Below are positions 42,429 through 53,884 of a DNA stretch of 64,000 bases, piece after piece. The stretch's first letter is position 1. Each line of letters opens with the position of its first letter. Source of the DNA: Aselliscus stoliczkanus (lineage: Eukaryota > Chordata > Mammalia > Chiroptera > Hipposideridae); assembly GCA_033961575.1 (NCBI GenBank), contig CM066738.1, positions 68,433,478 through 68,497,477 of the forward strand, read 5' to 3'. The notes beneath the pieces are model-generated. The model had not been told where the DNA came from. It was given only the letters and a program-made list of their open reading frames with translations, and ran no database searches. Made by a program: the position numbers and the translations under genes.

Positions 42429-42650
42429 GGATCCCCACCCTCCGCCCAGCTTATGCTGCGTTACCAGGGAAACGCTGGGTGGGTGCCCTCCGGCTCCAAC
42501 AGGCTGCTCATTGAGACCCGGGAGTGTGCGAGTCGCCACGGATCCCCATCCTCCGCACAGCTTGTGCTGCGTTGCCAGGGAAACGCCTAGTGGGAGTGAT
42601 CCAGCTCCAACAGGCTGCTGAGACGCAGCAGTGTGCAAGCCGTGTCGGTT
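42429..42650 (+). repeat. Two ~111-base tandem units in the second L1's 5'UTR
   Basis: GGATCCCCACCCTCCGCCC at 42429 is repeated as GGATCCCCATCCTCCGCAC at 42540. Each is followed by CAGCTT(A/G)TGCTGCGTT(A/G)CC and CTCCAACAGGCTGCT. The units do not resemble those at 34108. Confidence 0.85.
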
Positions 42651-42861
42651 ACCGCTCTCTGCACTGCGCTTGTAGAGTTGTCAGGCTGGTGATTGGTTGT
42701 CAGGCTGCTCGGCCTGATCTGCAAGTAGCTGATTGGGACAGGCTGAGACTGGGAGTTTTCCTGGGAGTGTTGGGCCATGAGCTATGTGCCTGTGTGATCC
42801 AGCCAGGGCTCTTCTGGTGATCTAGCTAATACATCAAAGCAATCCCAGAGCGACAGCCAGA

Positions 42862-43715
42862 ATGGGGAAACAAAGAAACATGTCACAAGTAAAAGATCAG
42901 AAGAATCCTTTAGAAATGGAACTAAATGAAACAGAGGGATCCAACCTTTCAGAGACACAGTTTAGAACACTGATGATAAGAATGTTTAAGGAACTTAGTG
43001 AGGACATAAAGGATAGGGAAACCATAAAAAACAACCTGTTAGAACTAAAGAATACAATAACTGAAATGAAGAACACACTCGAAGGAATCACCAGTGGAGT
43101 AGATGAAGCAGAGGAGTGGATCAGCGATTTGGAAGATAAAATAGCAGAAATCACTCAGTTAGCACAACAAAAAACAATGAAAATAGTTTAAGAACCCTAT
43201 GGGACAAGGTGAAACGCAACCACCAAAGAATCATATGAATACCAGAAGGAGAAGAGAAGAAGCAAGGGGTTGAGAATGTATTTGAAAAAATAATGACTGA
43301 AAACTTCCCTGCCCTGGTGAAGGAAATCAACATACATGCCCAGGAAGTGCAGAGGGTTCCAAACAAGCTGAACCCAAACAGGTCCACACCAAGACACATC
43401 ATAGTGAAAATGGCAAAGGTTAAAGACAGAGACAGAATCCTAGAGGCTGCAAGAGAAAGACAGCAGGTTACATACAAAGGAACTCCTGTTAGACTAACAG
43501 CTGACTTGTCTTCAGAAACTCTGCAGGCCAGAAGGGAGTGGCAGGAGATCTTCAAAGTGACACAAAATAACGGCCTACAACCAAGATTGTTCTACCCAGC
43601 ACGGTTATCACTTAAAATTGAAGGAGAACTAAAGAGCTTCTCAGAAAAGAATAAGCTTAAGGAATTCATTACCACCAAGCCAGCATTGCAAGAAATGTTA
43701 AAAGGGCTTTTTTAA
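42862..43715 (+). pseudogene. L1 ORF1 remnant (frameshifted)
   Basis: Two open parts, 42862-43191 and 43293-43715, match the coiled coil (EEWISDLEDKIAEI) and the RNA-binding/C-terminal domains (PRHIIVKMAKVKDRDRILEA; QARREWQEIF). They are in different frames with stops between. The C-terminus ends MLKGLF. Confidence 0.92.
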
Positions 43716-43771
43716 ACAAAAGAAAGGGGTAAGCAAGCTAATCCAGGGAGACCAGGAATACAAATAACAAA

Positions 43772-44357
43772 ATGGCAATACATATGCACCTATCAATAAT
43801 CATTTTGAATGTGAATGGGCTAAATGCTCCTATCAAAAGATAGAGAGTGGCTGAGTGGATAAGAAAATAGGACACATGTATATGCTGTTTACAGATGGAA
43901 TAAGGTATTTCATGCAAATGGAAATGAGGGAAAAAAAAGCTGGAGTACCAATACTTATTTTGGACAAAATAGACTTTAAAATGACTACAATAAAAGACAA
44001 AGAAGGGCACTATAACCCTAATAAACATCTATGCACCCAACATAGGAACACCTAATTACATATAACAGATTTTGACAGACATAAAGACAGAGATCAACAG
44101 TAACACTATCATAGTAGGGGACTTCAACACCATTGTCACCAATGGACAGACCCTTTAGACAGAAAATCAACACAGAAAGAGGGACCTTAAATGATACTTT
44201 AGACCAGCTGGACTTCGTTGATATTTTTAGAGCATTTCACCCTGAAAAAACAGAATATACATTCTTCTCAAGTACACATGGGACATTTTCCAAGACAGAC
44301 CATGTTACGCCACAAAACAAGTCTCAGTAAATGTAAGAAGATTGAAGTCATATCAAG
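43772..44357 (+). pseudogene. L1 ORF2 endonuclease remnant
   Basis: DNA for the start of ORF2 (CATCATTTTGAATGTGAATGG) through the endonuclease (GTAGGGGACTTCAACACC) to about 44357, with frameshifts. After that the element jumps to 3'UTR sequence. Confidence 0.88.
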
Positions 44358-44760
44358 CAGATATAAACGAAAAACTGATGGTTGCTGGCTGGGAGGGAGT
44401 GGGGAAGAGGGAGAGGGGGAAGGTTTTCGACAGTGTAGATGGGACTACAATGTTGCCGCAGGGATATGGGGACAGTTCTGGGAATGTAATTGATAATGTT
44501 GTGAAGAGACTATTATGTTGCGTGTAATAAGTCAGTCGGAGAAGGACAGGTACCATGCGATCTTACTGGTGTGTGGAGTCTGAAGAGCTGAGTGAATGAT
44601 CAAAGTAAACAGACTCGTAGATGTAGAGGAAAAACTGAGGGTTGCTAGTTGGGAGGGGGGTGGGGATGGGGGGAAGGGGAAAGGATTAGACAGCATAACT
44701 AGGCAGCTACAATATTGCCACAGGGATATGAAAGACAGTTCAGGGAATATAATAATGTAA
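44358..44760 (+). repeat. Duplicated 3'UTR segment within the second L1
   Basis: About 135 bases beginning AAAAACTGATGGTTGCTGGC (44370-44505) recur at about 44630-44760 (AAAAACTGAGGGTTGCTAGT). DNA from the end of ORF2 lies between them. The 8-kb L1 has this segment once (41235-41370). Confidence 0.85.
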
Positions 44761-45096
44761 AAATTTTGTTGTGTGTCAGATAGTCACATGTCTTGTTAGG
44801 GAGACCACTTCATGGATGGAGTAGAGGCTTGATCACTGCACTGTACACCTGAAGCTGATGTTGTATAGTATGGTATGCCAACTGTAACTGAATATGTGGA
44901 TTGTCACGGGATGTGTAGTATACTGTGGAAGGGAGTCAGGGGAGTTGTGATAGATATGTATGATATGGGGAGGGCGTGGGGTGGCGAACTGGGGGAGGGG
45001 GTTTGTCACTTTGGAGGGTAAAGAATATAACTATTGCATGGTGTTGTACACCTGAAACTAAAAAAAAAAAAAAAAAAAAAAAAGCTGCAGTAGTGA

Positions 45097-45970
45097 TATT
45101 AATTTCAGACAAGGTAGACTTCAGAACAAGGAAAATTATCAGAGATAAAGAAGGGCATTATATAATCATAAAAGGGTCAGTTCTCCAGGAATATATACAA
45201 ATTCTTAACATGTATGCATCTAACAATACGTGAGGCAGAAACTGAAAGAACTATAAGGAGAAGTACAAGTATATGAATCCACTATTATACTTGGAGATTT
45301 CAACAGCCCTCTATCAGAAACAGACAGATCCAACAGGCACAAAATCATTAAGGACATAGTTAAATTCAATAACACCATCAAACTACTGAACAAAATTGAC
45401 GTCTATTATACTTCATCTGACAATAGCAGATTACACATTCTTCTCAAGCTCTCACACATTCACCAAGATAGACTACAGTATTGGTCATAAAACACACCTT
45501 TACAAATTTAAAAGAATAGATTGCATATAATGTATGTTCTGAGACCATAGTGAATTAAATTAGAAACAATAGAAGAATAGCTAGAAAATTGCAGATATTT
45601 AAGATTAAGAAATATATTTCCAAGGGCTGGCTGAGTGGTGCGGTGGTTAAACACTGGCTTGGGAAGCCAGCAGCCCTGGTTCAGGTCCCACATATGAGGG
45701 CCAGTGACACTGCCCTCAAAAAAAAAAAAAAAAAGAAAGAAAGAAAGAAAGAAATATACTTCCAAATAGCACATGGGTCAAAGAAGTTTCAAGAAAAATT
45801 AAGACATATTTGGAACTAAATAAAAATGCAAACACAACCTATCCAAACATGTTGGATATTACAAAAGCAGAGCTTAGAGGGAAATTTATAGCATTAAATA
45901 CATATATTAGAAAAGAAGAAAGATCTAAAATAAATAAGGTAATCTGCCATCTTAGGAAAATAGAAAAAGA
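45097..45970 (+). mobile_element. Old L1 ORF2 fragment, continuation
   Basis: Degenerate endonuclease-region ORF2 DNA (ATTATACTTGGAGATTTCAA; CTTCTCAAGCTCTCACACAT), continuing the copy left of 33618. Cut by a SINE at 45624 and ending near 45970. Confidence 0.8.
45624..45750 (+). mobile_element. Short-type tRNA SINE with target-site duplication
   Basis: Head-only copy, poly(A) then (GAAA)n, flanked by GAAATATATTTCCAA (45609-45623) and GAAATATACTTCCAA (45751-45765). Confidence 0.94.
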
Positions 45971-45974
45971 AGTG

Positions 45975-47390
45975 GTATATCTGGGATCAGGCACAAGCAT
46001 GGCCAGAGGGCCCACGTAAGCTGCATAAGGAGGACGTACCCCATGTCATCCACGAAGTTGCACCAGAGCTCCTCCCTCAGTTTATACATATGACCACATG
46101 GGGGTACTTAGTTCCTTATGACCAGCTGTTGGAGGAGTAAAAAGGCTGAACTTGATTCAAGTATAGGTCAACTTGGTATAATGAACTATAGATGCTTACC
46201 AAGAAATAGCAGTGAAAGGGGAAATCCTCCCAGGGGGGCAGAATTTCTGGTAGTGTATTGCGTCATCTACTTATGTGAAAAGAGAAGTGGCCTGGGATTA
46301 CATTATATGTGGACAGTGGTGACCATGGAAAAGGAAATATTAGGGGGAAAAAGGGTCTGGAGAAAATGCCCATAGATGGATTTATGGCAATGGGTAAGAA
46401 GTGTAAGGATCTTGTAAATCATTAACACCTATCTGGGAATGCCTATTATAGAAGAGACAACAAATAACCAAGAAGTCAGAATGACTTGGCCAGTTGACAT
46501 CACTCTACCTCTGTCATTGGCCACCCCAGTGCTGGCACCACAGGCATATGAATGGAGTGGTTCTTGTGACTCAGATGGAGGCTATGCATGAACCCAAAAC
46601 AAAGGCTCCCAGTCATCAAGTATGATATAGCTATTGCTGCTGTCAAATGCAGAACACCATTGACCCTCAAGACGAACTGGCCTCTTGGTGTCAAGTAGTC
46701 CAATTGGATCTCTTCTCTCCTGGAAAGACAAGTGACTCATTTTCATTGGCCTTGGCAAATATATTGGTCATGGGTTTGACTTTCCTGCTTGCAGAGCTTC
46801 ATTTAGCACTATATCTGAGTATTTATTCTACTGACATAGGATCCCACATAATAATACATTGGGCTGAGGGACCCACTTTACAGGAGAGGAGGTGCAGCAG
46901 TGAGCATATGGCCATCAAATCTAAGGATCCTATAACATACAGAAGCTTTCAACATGATGGAGCAATGAAAAAATGCTGTTGAAGATGCCACTGAGGGGCC
47001 AGCTTGGATATAATAACAAGTGAGGATGTGGTGCCATCGTCCAGGATGCAACATACACTCCAAATCAATTACCATCATATGGTGTGGTTTCTCTTAGTCA
47101 GAACATGAGTCCAGCAAACCAAGGGTGGAAGTAGTTCTTACCTTAATTCTTAGTCATCTGCCCTTTAATTTTTGCTTCTCACCCCCACAACTTCAAACTA
47201 TGTGCATTTAAAGATCTTGGCTCCCAGAAAGGCAGTGCTCCCACCAATGGACACAGCAAGAGAGCTATTGAATTTCAAACTATATGTGTCACCCAATTAC
47301 AGCGGGTTCCTTAAGCTGAGAGAGCAAAAGTCAAGGGAAGGAATCATCATCCTTAAATAACTGATTCTGGTCATCAGGAGGAAGTAGAGC
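45975..47390 (+). mobile_element. Class III (ERVL-type) endogenous retrovirus pol fragment, decayed
   Basis: DNA in plus orientation resembles the RNase H and integrase end of an ERVL pol gene as I recall it. No frame longer than about 110 codons remains, with multiple stops and frameshifts throughout. No LTR, gag or env part was identified, so this is an isolated remnant beside the L1 cluster. Family assignment is from phrase similarity and is moderate. Confidence 0.6.
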
Positions 47391-50300
47391 GGCAGAAAGA
47401 ATATGGAAAACTATGTTTGGCACCAGGCAATATACCTGAGTATCTCTTGGTGCTTTTTCACACAATTTTAAAGTAAATGAATAAGTGCAGCAGCCAACGA
47501 CTGACAAGGACAGGTGATATTGGGGGTAGTGGTGGTGGTGGGGTGCTCAGACTTCTCTAGGATCTGGGTCATCCCACCAGCTAAGTTACCTACATCAACA
47601 AAGGTGATGATGGTGTGGAAATCAAGATTGTATAGTGGAGAGAGATGAATAATTTGTGGCCTTGAGACCAGCTGCTGTGGCAGGAGCTATGGTTGGTCTC
47701 TCTAATCTTCCTTTTATAAAATTCTCTCATGAACAGAGATCCATCAGAAGCCTGAATTAGCTTCTCCCAGAACTTATATATACTAAGATCTAAAAGGTAG
47801 AAGCCTGGACTGTAGTGGAAGCTGTAGGACTCTTCCCAGATCTCCCCTCTAGCCCTGCACTTCAGAACTGAAGGCCTTAATCCTCCCAGGTGCTGGAGTG
47901 TTGACAGCTAACAGTTTGCAACTGAATTTTCCCTCCCAGTGATTACTTTTGGCTGAGGAGGGCCACCTTGCTCCATGTCATACCCCTTTCCTGGGGAAAG
48001 CTCATGTCCATTGATTGTCAATCAATGAAAAATTTTAAAGGCCCAACTTCTTTGTCTCAATTTGGGATATCTCTGTAGAGTCGTTCTTGCTCCAGAGCTG
48101 AGCTGAGGCATTTGTCATGACTGCATTACAGCCCAACTTCTCCCTCTGCTCAGTCCTAGTTTCTTCCTTCCTTCACCCATGTGATCTGCCAACAAACTTC
48201 AGATTCAAGAGTCTGCTTCCCATGGAAACCAATCTGCAATAATCTAGAGTTGGGCCTATCCCTTTCTATATCTTCTTAGAATGTAACTAAGATGTCGTTA
48301 AGAAAAAAAATTCCCATTGCTGTCCAAGAAAGCATTTGCTTTCTTGATATTAAATATAACCTTGATGCTGTCATATTTCCATCTTTGGCCTTATACTCTG
48401 CTTTTCGTCTATTACATTTATCACTAGAAAGCAAGGGATTATCAACGAGGTCCCTACAGTCACGTGTGTTTCTTTGGTATGCTTCCTATTTCTTTATTGG
48501 GACCATTTATAACAGTCCAGTGAAAACTGCTTTTTCAGTTTGTCCCAAACATTATAGCTGTGTTTCCTCATCTGCAAATAAGCATCTATAAATTTTCTTT
48601 GAATCTTTTGTGTTCTACTTTTGTAAAGACGAGGCTACATGTCTGACCCAACCAGAGATGTGTGATTAACTTCTCTTAAAATTCAAATGTCTAGGTCTGC
48701 TCTAGTTTTCTCTACTCCCCACTTTGCCTTCTGTCCCCCAGAGTATGAGCCAACTGAGAAGCAAAACTAATAGCTCATTGAGAGGTTCTTTCTTAGCTGT
48801 GAGTGGGATTCAGAAATATTCGGGAGCCTTCCTTTGTGTGGAATGGGTTGCACCCTCAGGGCAACTCTTTTGAGTACTGGGCAGTCACCTCCATGATTGA
48901 CCTCACGGTGTTTGAGAAGTCTGACTGCTGGGCTTCAGGGTGGGTTCCTAGTTTTCACTTCTATCCTTTGATGGGCCAGAAGCCAGTCCAGCCCAGTTGG
49001 CTGAGGCTGTGACCCTTTCTCTTAGTTTCTGCCAACTTGCTTTATTTCTGATATTTCTACCTTAATCCATATGTAGATCTTTGGGTCAAGACTGGTGACC
49101 AGGATGTCAGAAACTCTGCTTTCCAGAATAACACACTCCTCTTGCTCTCACATCAGGCCCTTCACATTGATGCTGGCCCAAGTTGTACCTGAATTCTCCA
49201 CGACTGCACCTGAGTCCACACTAAGACCTTGAACCTGAACTGTTAGCATTTACAGCTTGGGTGGGTTCCCTGCCTGGTCCCTGTCACCTCAGAAAAATCC
49301 TCTCTCAGTGAATGCCCACATACCCATCACTTCAGCTAGTACTTCTGCTTTGACAAATTAGTTCTCATTAAGGGAATTAAGCCCAGAACTGTAGTTCCCC
49401 TGATTAGATCCACCACTCTCTGAAGGGTAAAGTTGCTGGCAAAGCAAGTGACAAACTTTCCAGAATTTCAGCATTTATCTGAACGGGACTTTGTATGAAG
49501 ATTTAATTTAGGTTTAGTTGTGACCAAACTATCTTGCCTGTTTAATAGCTTTGTTGCACATTATAAAAAATTAGTTTAGGCTTCATCTCCACAGATAGAT
49601 TGTATTATCTTTTCATAATTATATTACTTAAATTTTTCCTAACTTCAGATTTGTAGATATTCAAAAGGGTATGTATCTTTTTTCAAAGCAAAAAAGGCTT
49701 AATTATTAACAGAAAACAAGTAATATTAACACATACACAAGCCACAGTGAAATCGTTTCCTGGGATTATAAAATAAAGAATGGTTTATATGCCAGACACT
49801 CTGGCATCAACTATATATCGAAAGGGGAAAAATATCAAGTGTCAGAACCAAGATGTTCTAAGAATTAGCAGGTAGATAGTGGCTTGTATGGTTATGTTAT
49901 AGCAATCTAATAACTTGATCTTTCCAAAGACAGATAAACCATTTAAAATGTATTATATATTTTTTGAATTTCCTAAACTAAGATCTTACATTTATAAATA
50001 CTCAAAATGGTTAGTTAGCTTACTCTCTTAAACAAATTAACTTATCTTGGGCCAATATTATTTCATTTTTATTCTATAGCCCAAGTATATATTCTGGTCC
50101 TGGATAATCCATATGGATGACTTACACACAAATGAAGATCATTTGCATGTGATCAAGTCAGAGAACAGTTAAATTGCACAAGTTAGCACCACCCAAAGGC
50201 AAGCCTATGCTTTAGAACAGTATCTTTCCTGAGTTCAAGTAAGTGGCTTCACTGCTTTCCTTCAAACAGTATTCAGTTAGGTGAGAAGCAATAGGTAAGA

Positions 50301-50500
50301 TACCTGCTGGCTGGTTCTACCTCATCATACTAGAACAATGATGTGAATTTAAGAAATAGTATATGAAGCAAGATAATTTAAAACCACCAAAAAAGTGACA
50401 GGGGAACTGCACTATTTGTCCCAAAAAGTCATCCTGCATTTCAGTTTAATGGATGTCCACTGATGAAAGGAAAATGATGGACCAACTGAAGCCTTTTAGA
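47391..50500. other. Gene-free stretch between the retroelement cluster and CETN1
   Basis: No coding family was recognised. The left part (to about 48200) may still be ERV-derived; the rest is A+T-rich and unassigned. Confidence 0.4.
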
Positions 50501-50510
50501 GCCTCCCTTT

Positions 50511-50516
50511 TTTATT
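50511..50516 (-). other. Polyadenylation signal of CETN1
   Basis: AATAAA on the minus strand, 230 bases past the CETN1 stop codon, in GTTGAATAAAAAAGG. It is the first canonical signal downstream, giving a 3'UTR of roughly 250 bases. Confidence 0.7.
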
Positions 50517-50745
50517 CAACCTAAAGTACCCAGGTCTGCTCTTGAGAATTAAAGACCAAAACTCACGTTAAAAGCATCTTTAAAATTCTATATTTGAGCC
50601 AGAGATTTAGAAATAGAAGGATCTAGACAACTTGGGGGGTTAAGAGTTGGGATTGAGCTGTTCTCTAACTCAAGGTTTCAAAAGCAGAAATTGGGTACCC
50701 AACAAGTCACTCCACTTTTCTACACATGCTTGTGGAAGAAACTGA

Positions 50746-51264
50746 CTAATAGAGGCTGGTCTTTTTCATGATGCGAAGAAATTCTTCTTGGTTTACTTCA
50801 CCATCTCCATCCCGATCGGCTTCATCAATCATTTCCTGCAGCTCCTCATCAGTGAGGTTTTCCCCCAACTCATTTGCCACACGCTTTAGGTTTTTGAAAG
50901 AGATCTTCCCAGTTTCATCATCATCAAAAAGCCTGAAAGCCTTCAGAATGTCTTCTTTGGTGTCTTTCTCCAACATCTTCTGAGTCATCATGGCCAAGAA
51001 ATCATTGAAGCTGATTTTCCCCGTACCTTCCTTGTCCACCTCGGAGGTCATCTTCTTCATCTCTTCCTTCCTGGGTTCAAAGCCCAGCGCTCTCATGGCC
51101 ACCTTTAGCTCCTTCACATCGATGGTCCCACTTCCATCGGCATCGAAGAGGTCAAACGCTTCCCGAACTTCTTGCTTTTGATCTTCAGTGAGTTCCGGCT
51201 TAGGACCCACCTTTCTTCTCTGGCTGGTAGAGACCACATTTGGCTTCTTAAAGCTGGAAGCCAT
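50746..51264 (-). CDS. CETN1: Centrin-1, intronless calcium-binding centrosome protein
   Basis: Single-exon frame of 172 residues, the normal centrin length. Four EF-hands are visible: loop 1 D41-E52 ([12 protein letters not shown]), loop 2 D77-D88 ([12 protein letters not shown]), loop 3 D114-N125 ([12 protein letters not shown]) and loop 4 D150-E161 ([12 protein letters not shown]). The C-terminus is KKTSLY. The start was chosen at MASSFKKPN (51264) because centrins begin there and the context AAGATGG is strong; an upstream in-frame ATG at 51357 would add 31 unrelated residues. Residues such as [19 protein letters not shown] and the absence of introns favour CETN1, the testis-enriched retrogene of CETN2. 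Centrins act in centrioles, basal bodies and the sperm flagellar apparatus. The frame is undamaged, and downstream CLUL1 is in the same orientation. Confidence 0.96.
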   Translation of the reverse strand: MASSFKKPNVVSTSQRRKVGPKPELTEDQKQEVREAFDLFDADGSGTIDVKELKVAMRALGFEPRKEEMKKMTSEVDKEGTGKISFNDFLAMMTQKMLEKDTKEDILKAFRLFDDDETGKISFKNLKRVANELGENLTDEELQEMIDEADRDGDGEVNQEEFLRIMKKTSLY

Positions 51265-52870
51265 CTTCCTGTGGCGGTTATTTATCTTTAACGGTGCCAC
51301 AGCAGTCACCGCTCTCGCTCCAGCATCCCCTCCCCCTTCCCCACATCCCCAGTCCAAGAATTGGCTCAGGGCCTCCTCTCATTCATTCCCAAACCCTTCC
51401 CTTGCACTCTTCCTAGTGAGGCCCAGCTCACCAAGCCCACCATGTCTGAGAGATCTTATTTCATTATAATCCACATCTCCCTCGGTGATTACCCAGTTTC
51501 CATGAGCTGAGACCTGTTCTGGCAAGAACTGCCCGCAGCCACAGTTGTCTTCTATAATGCACTGGCACTTGCTAGTCTTTCCAGGCCATTTGTCAGAATC
51601 TATGGGACCAGGTTTATAGGGTTATTTAGAGGTTTTTTGTCTCCCCTTTTCCATACTAAATTTTAAAAAACCCTCTCAGCCTGAGGTTACCTAGGGTAAA
51701 TTTAGGATAATCAAGATTGAGTTTGATTCTTTGGCATTAAACGTGGGGAAGAAGGAGGAGGGAATATTAAAAGTCACACCATGTGTTCAAATTGACATAA
51801 ATGGAAAACAGATAAAATGGAAAAACTTATGTATAAAATTTGTAGAAGTTTGTCTCCTGACATTACACTCAATAATAAAACTTCACTAGCTTACTTGGCA
51901 TACACTGAAATATGAAATGTAATATCCAAATGTATGATTTACTTTCAATGTTTCCATTTTACATACTCAGTATAATTGCACTTGAATAACAGTCATAATT
52001 TCATTCACTAGGCTTTTGATTTGGAGAGAGGGGGGTTGAAATACTGTATTCTGGTATTCTGGCATTGAAAAAAACATAACGAAAAACTCTAGCAGCATAT
52101 TACTTTCACTGTTTATCATCCAATCAGGGCTGTGCTGAAATCCACACTCTGATTGCCCTGCTTTGGCAATGGGCACAGCAGATGATGCAGAGCATGTTGG
52201 GAAGCAAAACTGCTTCCTAAGAACAAAGGGGAGAGAGGAAATGGAAGCTTTTCAAGGTGAAAAGAAAGAAAATAGTCATCAAATAAGCCCATAAAGGAAT
52301 TACCTTTAAAATTGCTCTGTATTTCTTTAACTTTTTTAACAGTTAAAAAAAAAGAAAGCTGACATTTTTTAGCATTTTTTTCAGAAAAAAAATTCTCAAT
52401 TTGTCACTACTCAACCTGTCACAAGAAAGGGTATTTTCAAGAGTTTTTTTGAAGAGTTTTTGTATCTCCAGCATCTAGAACATTTATTGAATAAATGAAT
52501 GACAACTAATGTTGGTCTTAAAATACTTCTGAATCATCAAAGTAAAACAAAACCCTCAAAAGATTAAATGATGCTAAGAGTGTTTCACAAATTTTGTTTT
52601 TTAAAATTAGTGGTCAGATATTGCTTACATGACATGTTTAGTTAGCCAGATCTCACTACCTGCTCCAGTCCATATGTGACATAATGGACAGAGGGCCTGA
52701 TCACAGAGTTTCCAAAAGTGAAGGAAACTTGTCAAGTTGTCAAGCACTAATCACAGAGAGTATCAGTGCAAAGTAGACTGGCAAGTAGGCACTGTTGCTG
52801 CCAATCTTCTAACATTATAAATCCTCCTGTTTTCTTAACCAGGTGGAAAAACCTGGGATCTTACCCCAAG
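51265..52870. other. CETN1 5' flank and gene-free stretch
   Basis: The first ~200 bases upstream are moderately G+C-rich with C-rich runs (CCCTCCCCCTTCCCC-type) and no clear TATA box, and probably contain the CETN1 promoter. Beyond that no gene or assignable repeat was seen. Confidence 0.5.
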
Positions 52871-52879
52871 TCCATGCTT

Positions 52880-52990
52880 TATTATGTCTGTGCCCTTGAG
52901 ACAGTCACTTAACCTCTCAGACTCAGTTGAAGCATCTGCAAAGTAGACCTAATAATACAGCTTCTTAAGAGGGCTCCTGTTCAATGAGCT
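52880..52990 (+). repeat. MIR fragment
   Basis: GTGCCCTTGAGACAGTCACT, TAACCTCTCAGACTCAGTT and GCATCTGCAAAGTAGACC follow the MIR core in plus orientation. Confidence 0.75.
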
Positions 52991-53349
52991 ACTTCTGGGA
53001 CAGTTCCCTAATGGGGCCGGACATATCTTGGTAATTGTTGAATGTGAATTTCACCCAGACATTGTGCATTTCTTTTGACACTCATTTTTCTGCCCAAATT
53101 CAAGCCAAGCTATGATGTGTTGGGAAAACTAAAGTATAGAAGCTGCCTTATATAGAACTACATTTGGGCCAAGCTGCGCTCAAAGCACAACGGTTGTCAT
53201 AGTTTCCAGATGTGTGCAATCAACAGTTACAACTAAGGGCCACCAAGAGCTCCCTTCATAGAAAACAGTGCCCTCAGCCAGAGTCAGTTCTTGGTGGGGA
53301 GTTACTTTATGTTCATAATCTGTAATCTGATTTAAAAAGAGAAGGAAAA

Positions 53350-53570
53350 CTTACACTGATTATGTGCCTAGCATTGAGCTTGTCTCCTTCCATTTGCTGT
53401 CTTATTTAATCCTTGCTATCATTTCCCATTTTGCAGATGAAAAAATGGTCCAGGAGAGGACTGTAACATAACCAGTGGTACACAGCCAATAAATGGTGGC
53501 TCAGGATTTAAACCCTGGCCTGTTTGAGTCCAATGCTGAGGCTTTGTTTATGCTCTACTGCCTTCTCCAA
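53350..53570 (-). repeat. MIR element
   Basis: Antisense MIR core: ATGTGCCTAGCATTGAGCTT, CCATTTTGCAGATGAAAAAA and ACACAGCCAATAAATGGTGG. Confidence 0.85.
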
Positions 53571-53765
53571 AAGTTGATACTATTATCAAAAAGTAACATC
53601 ACTGGGAAAATATGATACTGATTTTCTTCCCTAAACCTAACAATAATTAAGTATCTTGCCTAGAAAGAGTTAACAAGATTTTATAGGATCTCAGGCAGAG
53701 TCCCATTCTGGGGCAAGGCACTGAAAGAAAGAGTACTATGCTTGGTTTTACATTCATGATTCTTT

Positions 53766-53867
53766 TTTTTTGAGGGCAGTGTCACTGGCCCTCATATATG
53801 GGACCCGAACCGGGGCCGCTGGCTTCCCAAGCCAGCGCTTAAACACCACGCCACTCGGCCAGCCCAA
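53766..53867 (-). mobile_element. Short-type tRNA SINE with target-site duplication
   Basis: Head-only near-consensus copy on the minus strand, flanked by CATTCATGATTCTTT (53751-53765) and CGTTCATGATTCTTT (53868-53882). Confidence 0.95.
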
Positions 53868-53884
53868 CGTTCATGATTCTTTAA

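Larger units (their letters stand above)
41755..45083 (+). mobile_element. Second L1, internally deleted and rearranged
   Basis: Flanked by AAAAGCTGCAGTAGTGA (41738-41754 and 45080-45096). It has its own 5'UTR of a different sequence from the 8-kb L1, ORF1 remnants (42862-43715), the ORF2 start to about 44357, then 3'UTR DNA. Next comes DNA from the end of ORF2 and the 3'UTR again, ending GTTGTACACCTGAAACT and poly(A). Most of ORF2 is missing. Confidence 0.93.

Noticed and set aside
50746..51264. Processed pseudogene of CETN2 rather than CETN1
   Set aside because: The frame is undamaged, residues typical of CETN1 ([27 protein letters not shown]) are present, and CLUL1 is its neighbour in the same orientation.
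51265..51357. N-terminal extension of CETN1 from the upstream ATG
   Set aside because: The 31 residues are glycine- and alanine-rich, unlike any centrin, and the downstream ATG gives the standard 172-residue protein in a good start context.
50768..51469. Plus-strand frames of 63-93 codons
   Set aside because: Antisense of CETN1 and its 5' flank, rich in Ser and Phe as expected for complementary strand of acidic coding DNA.
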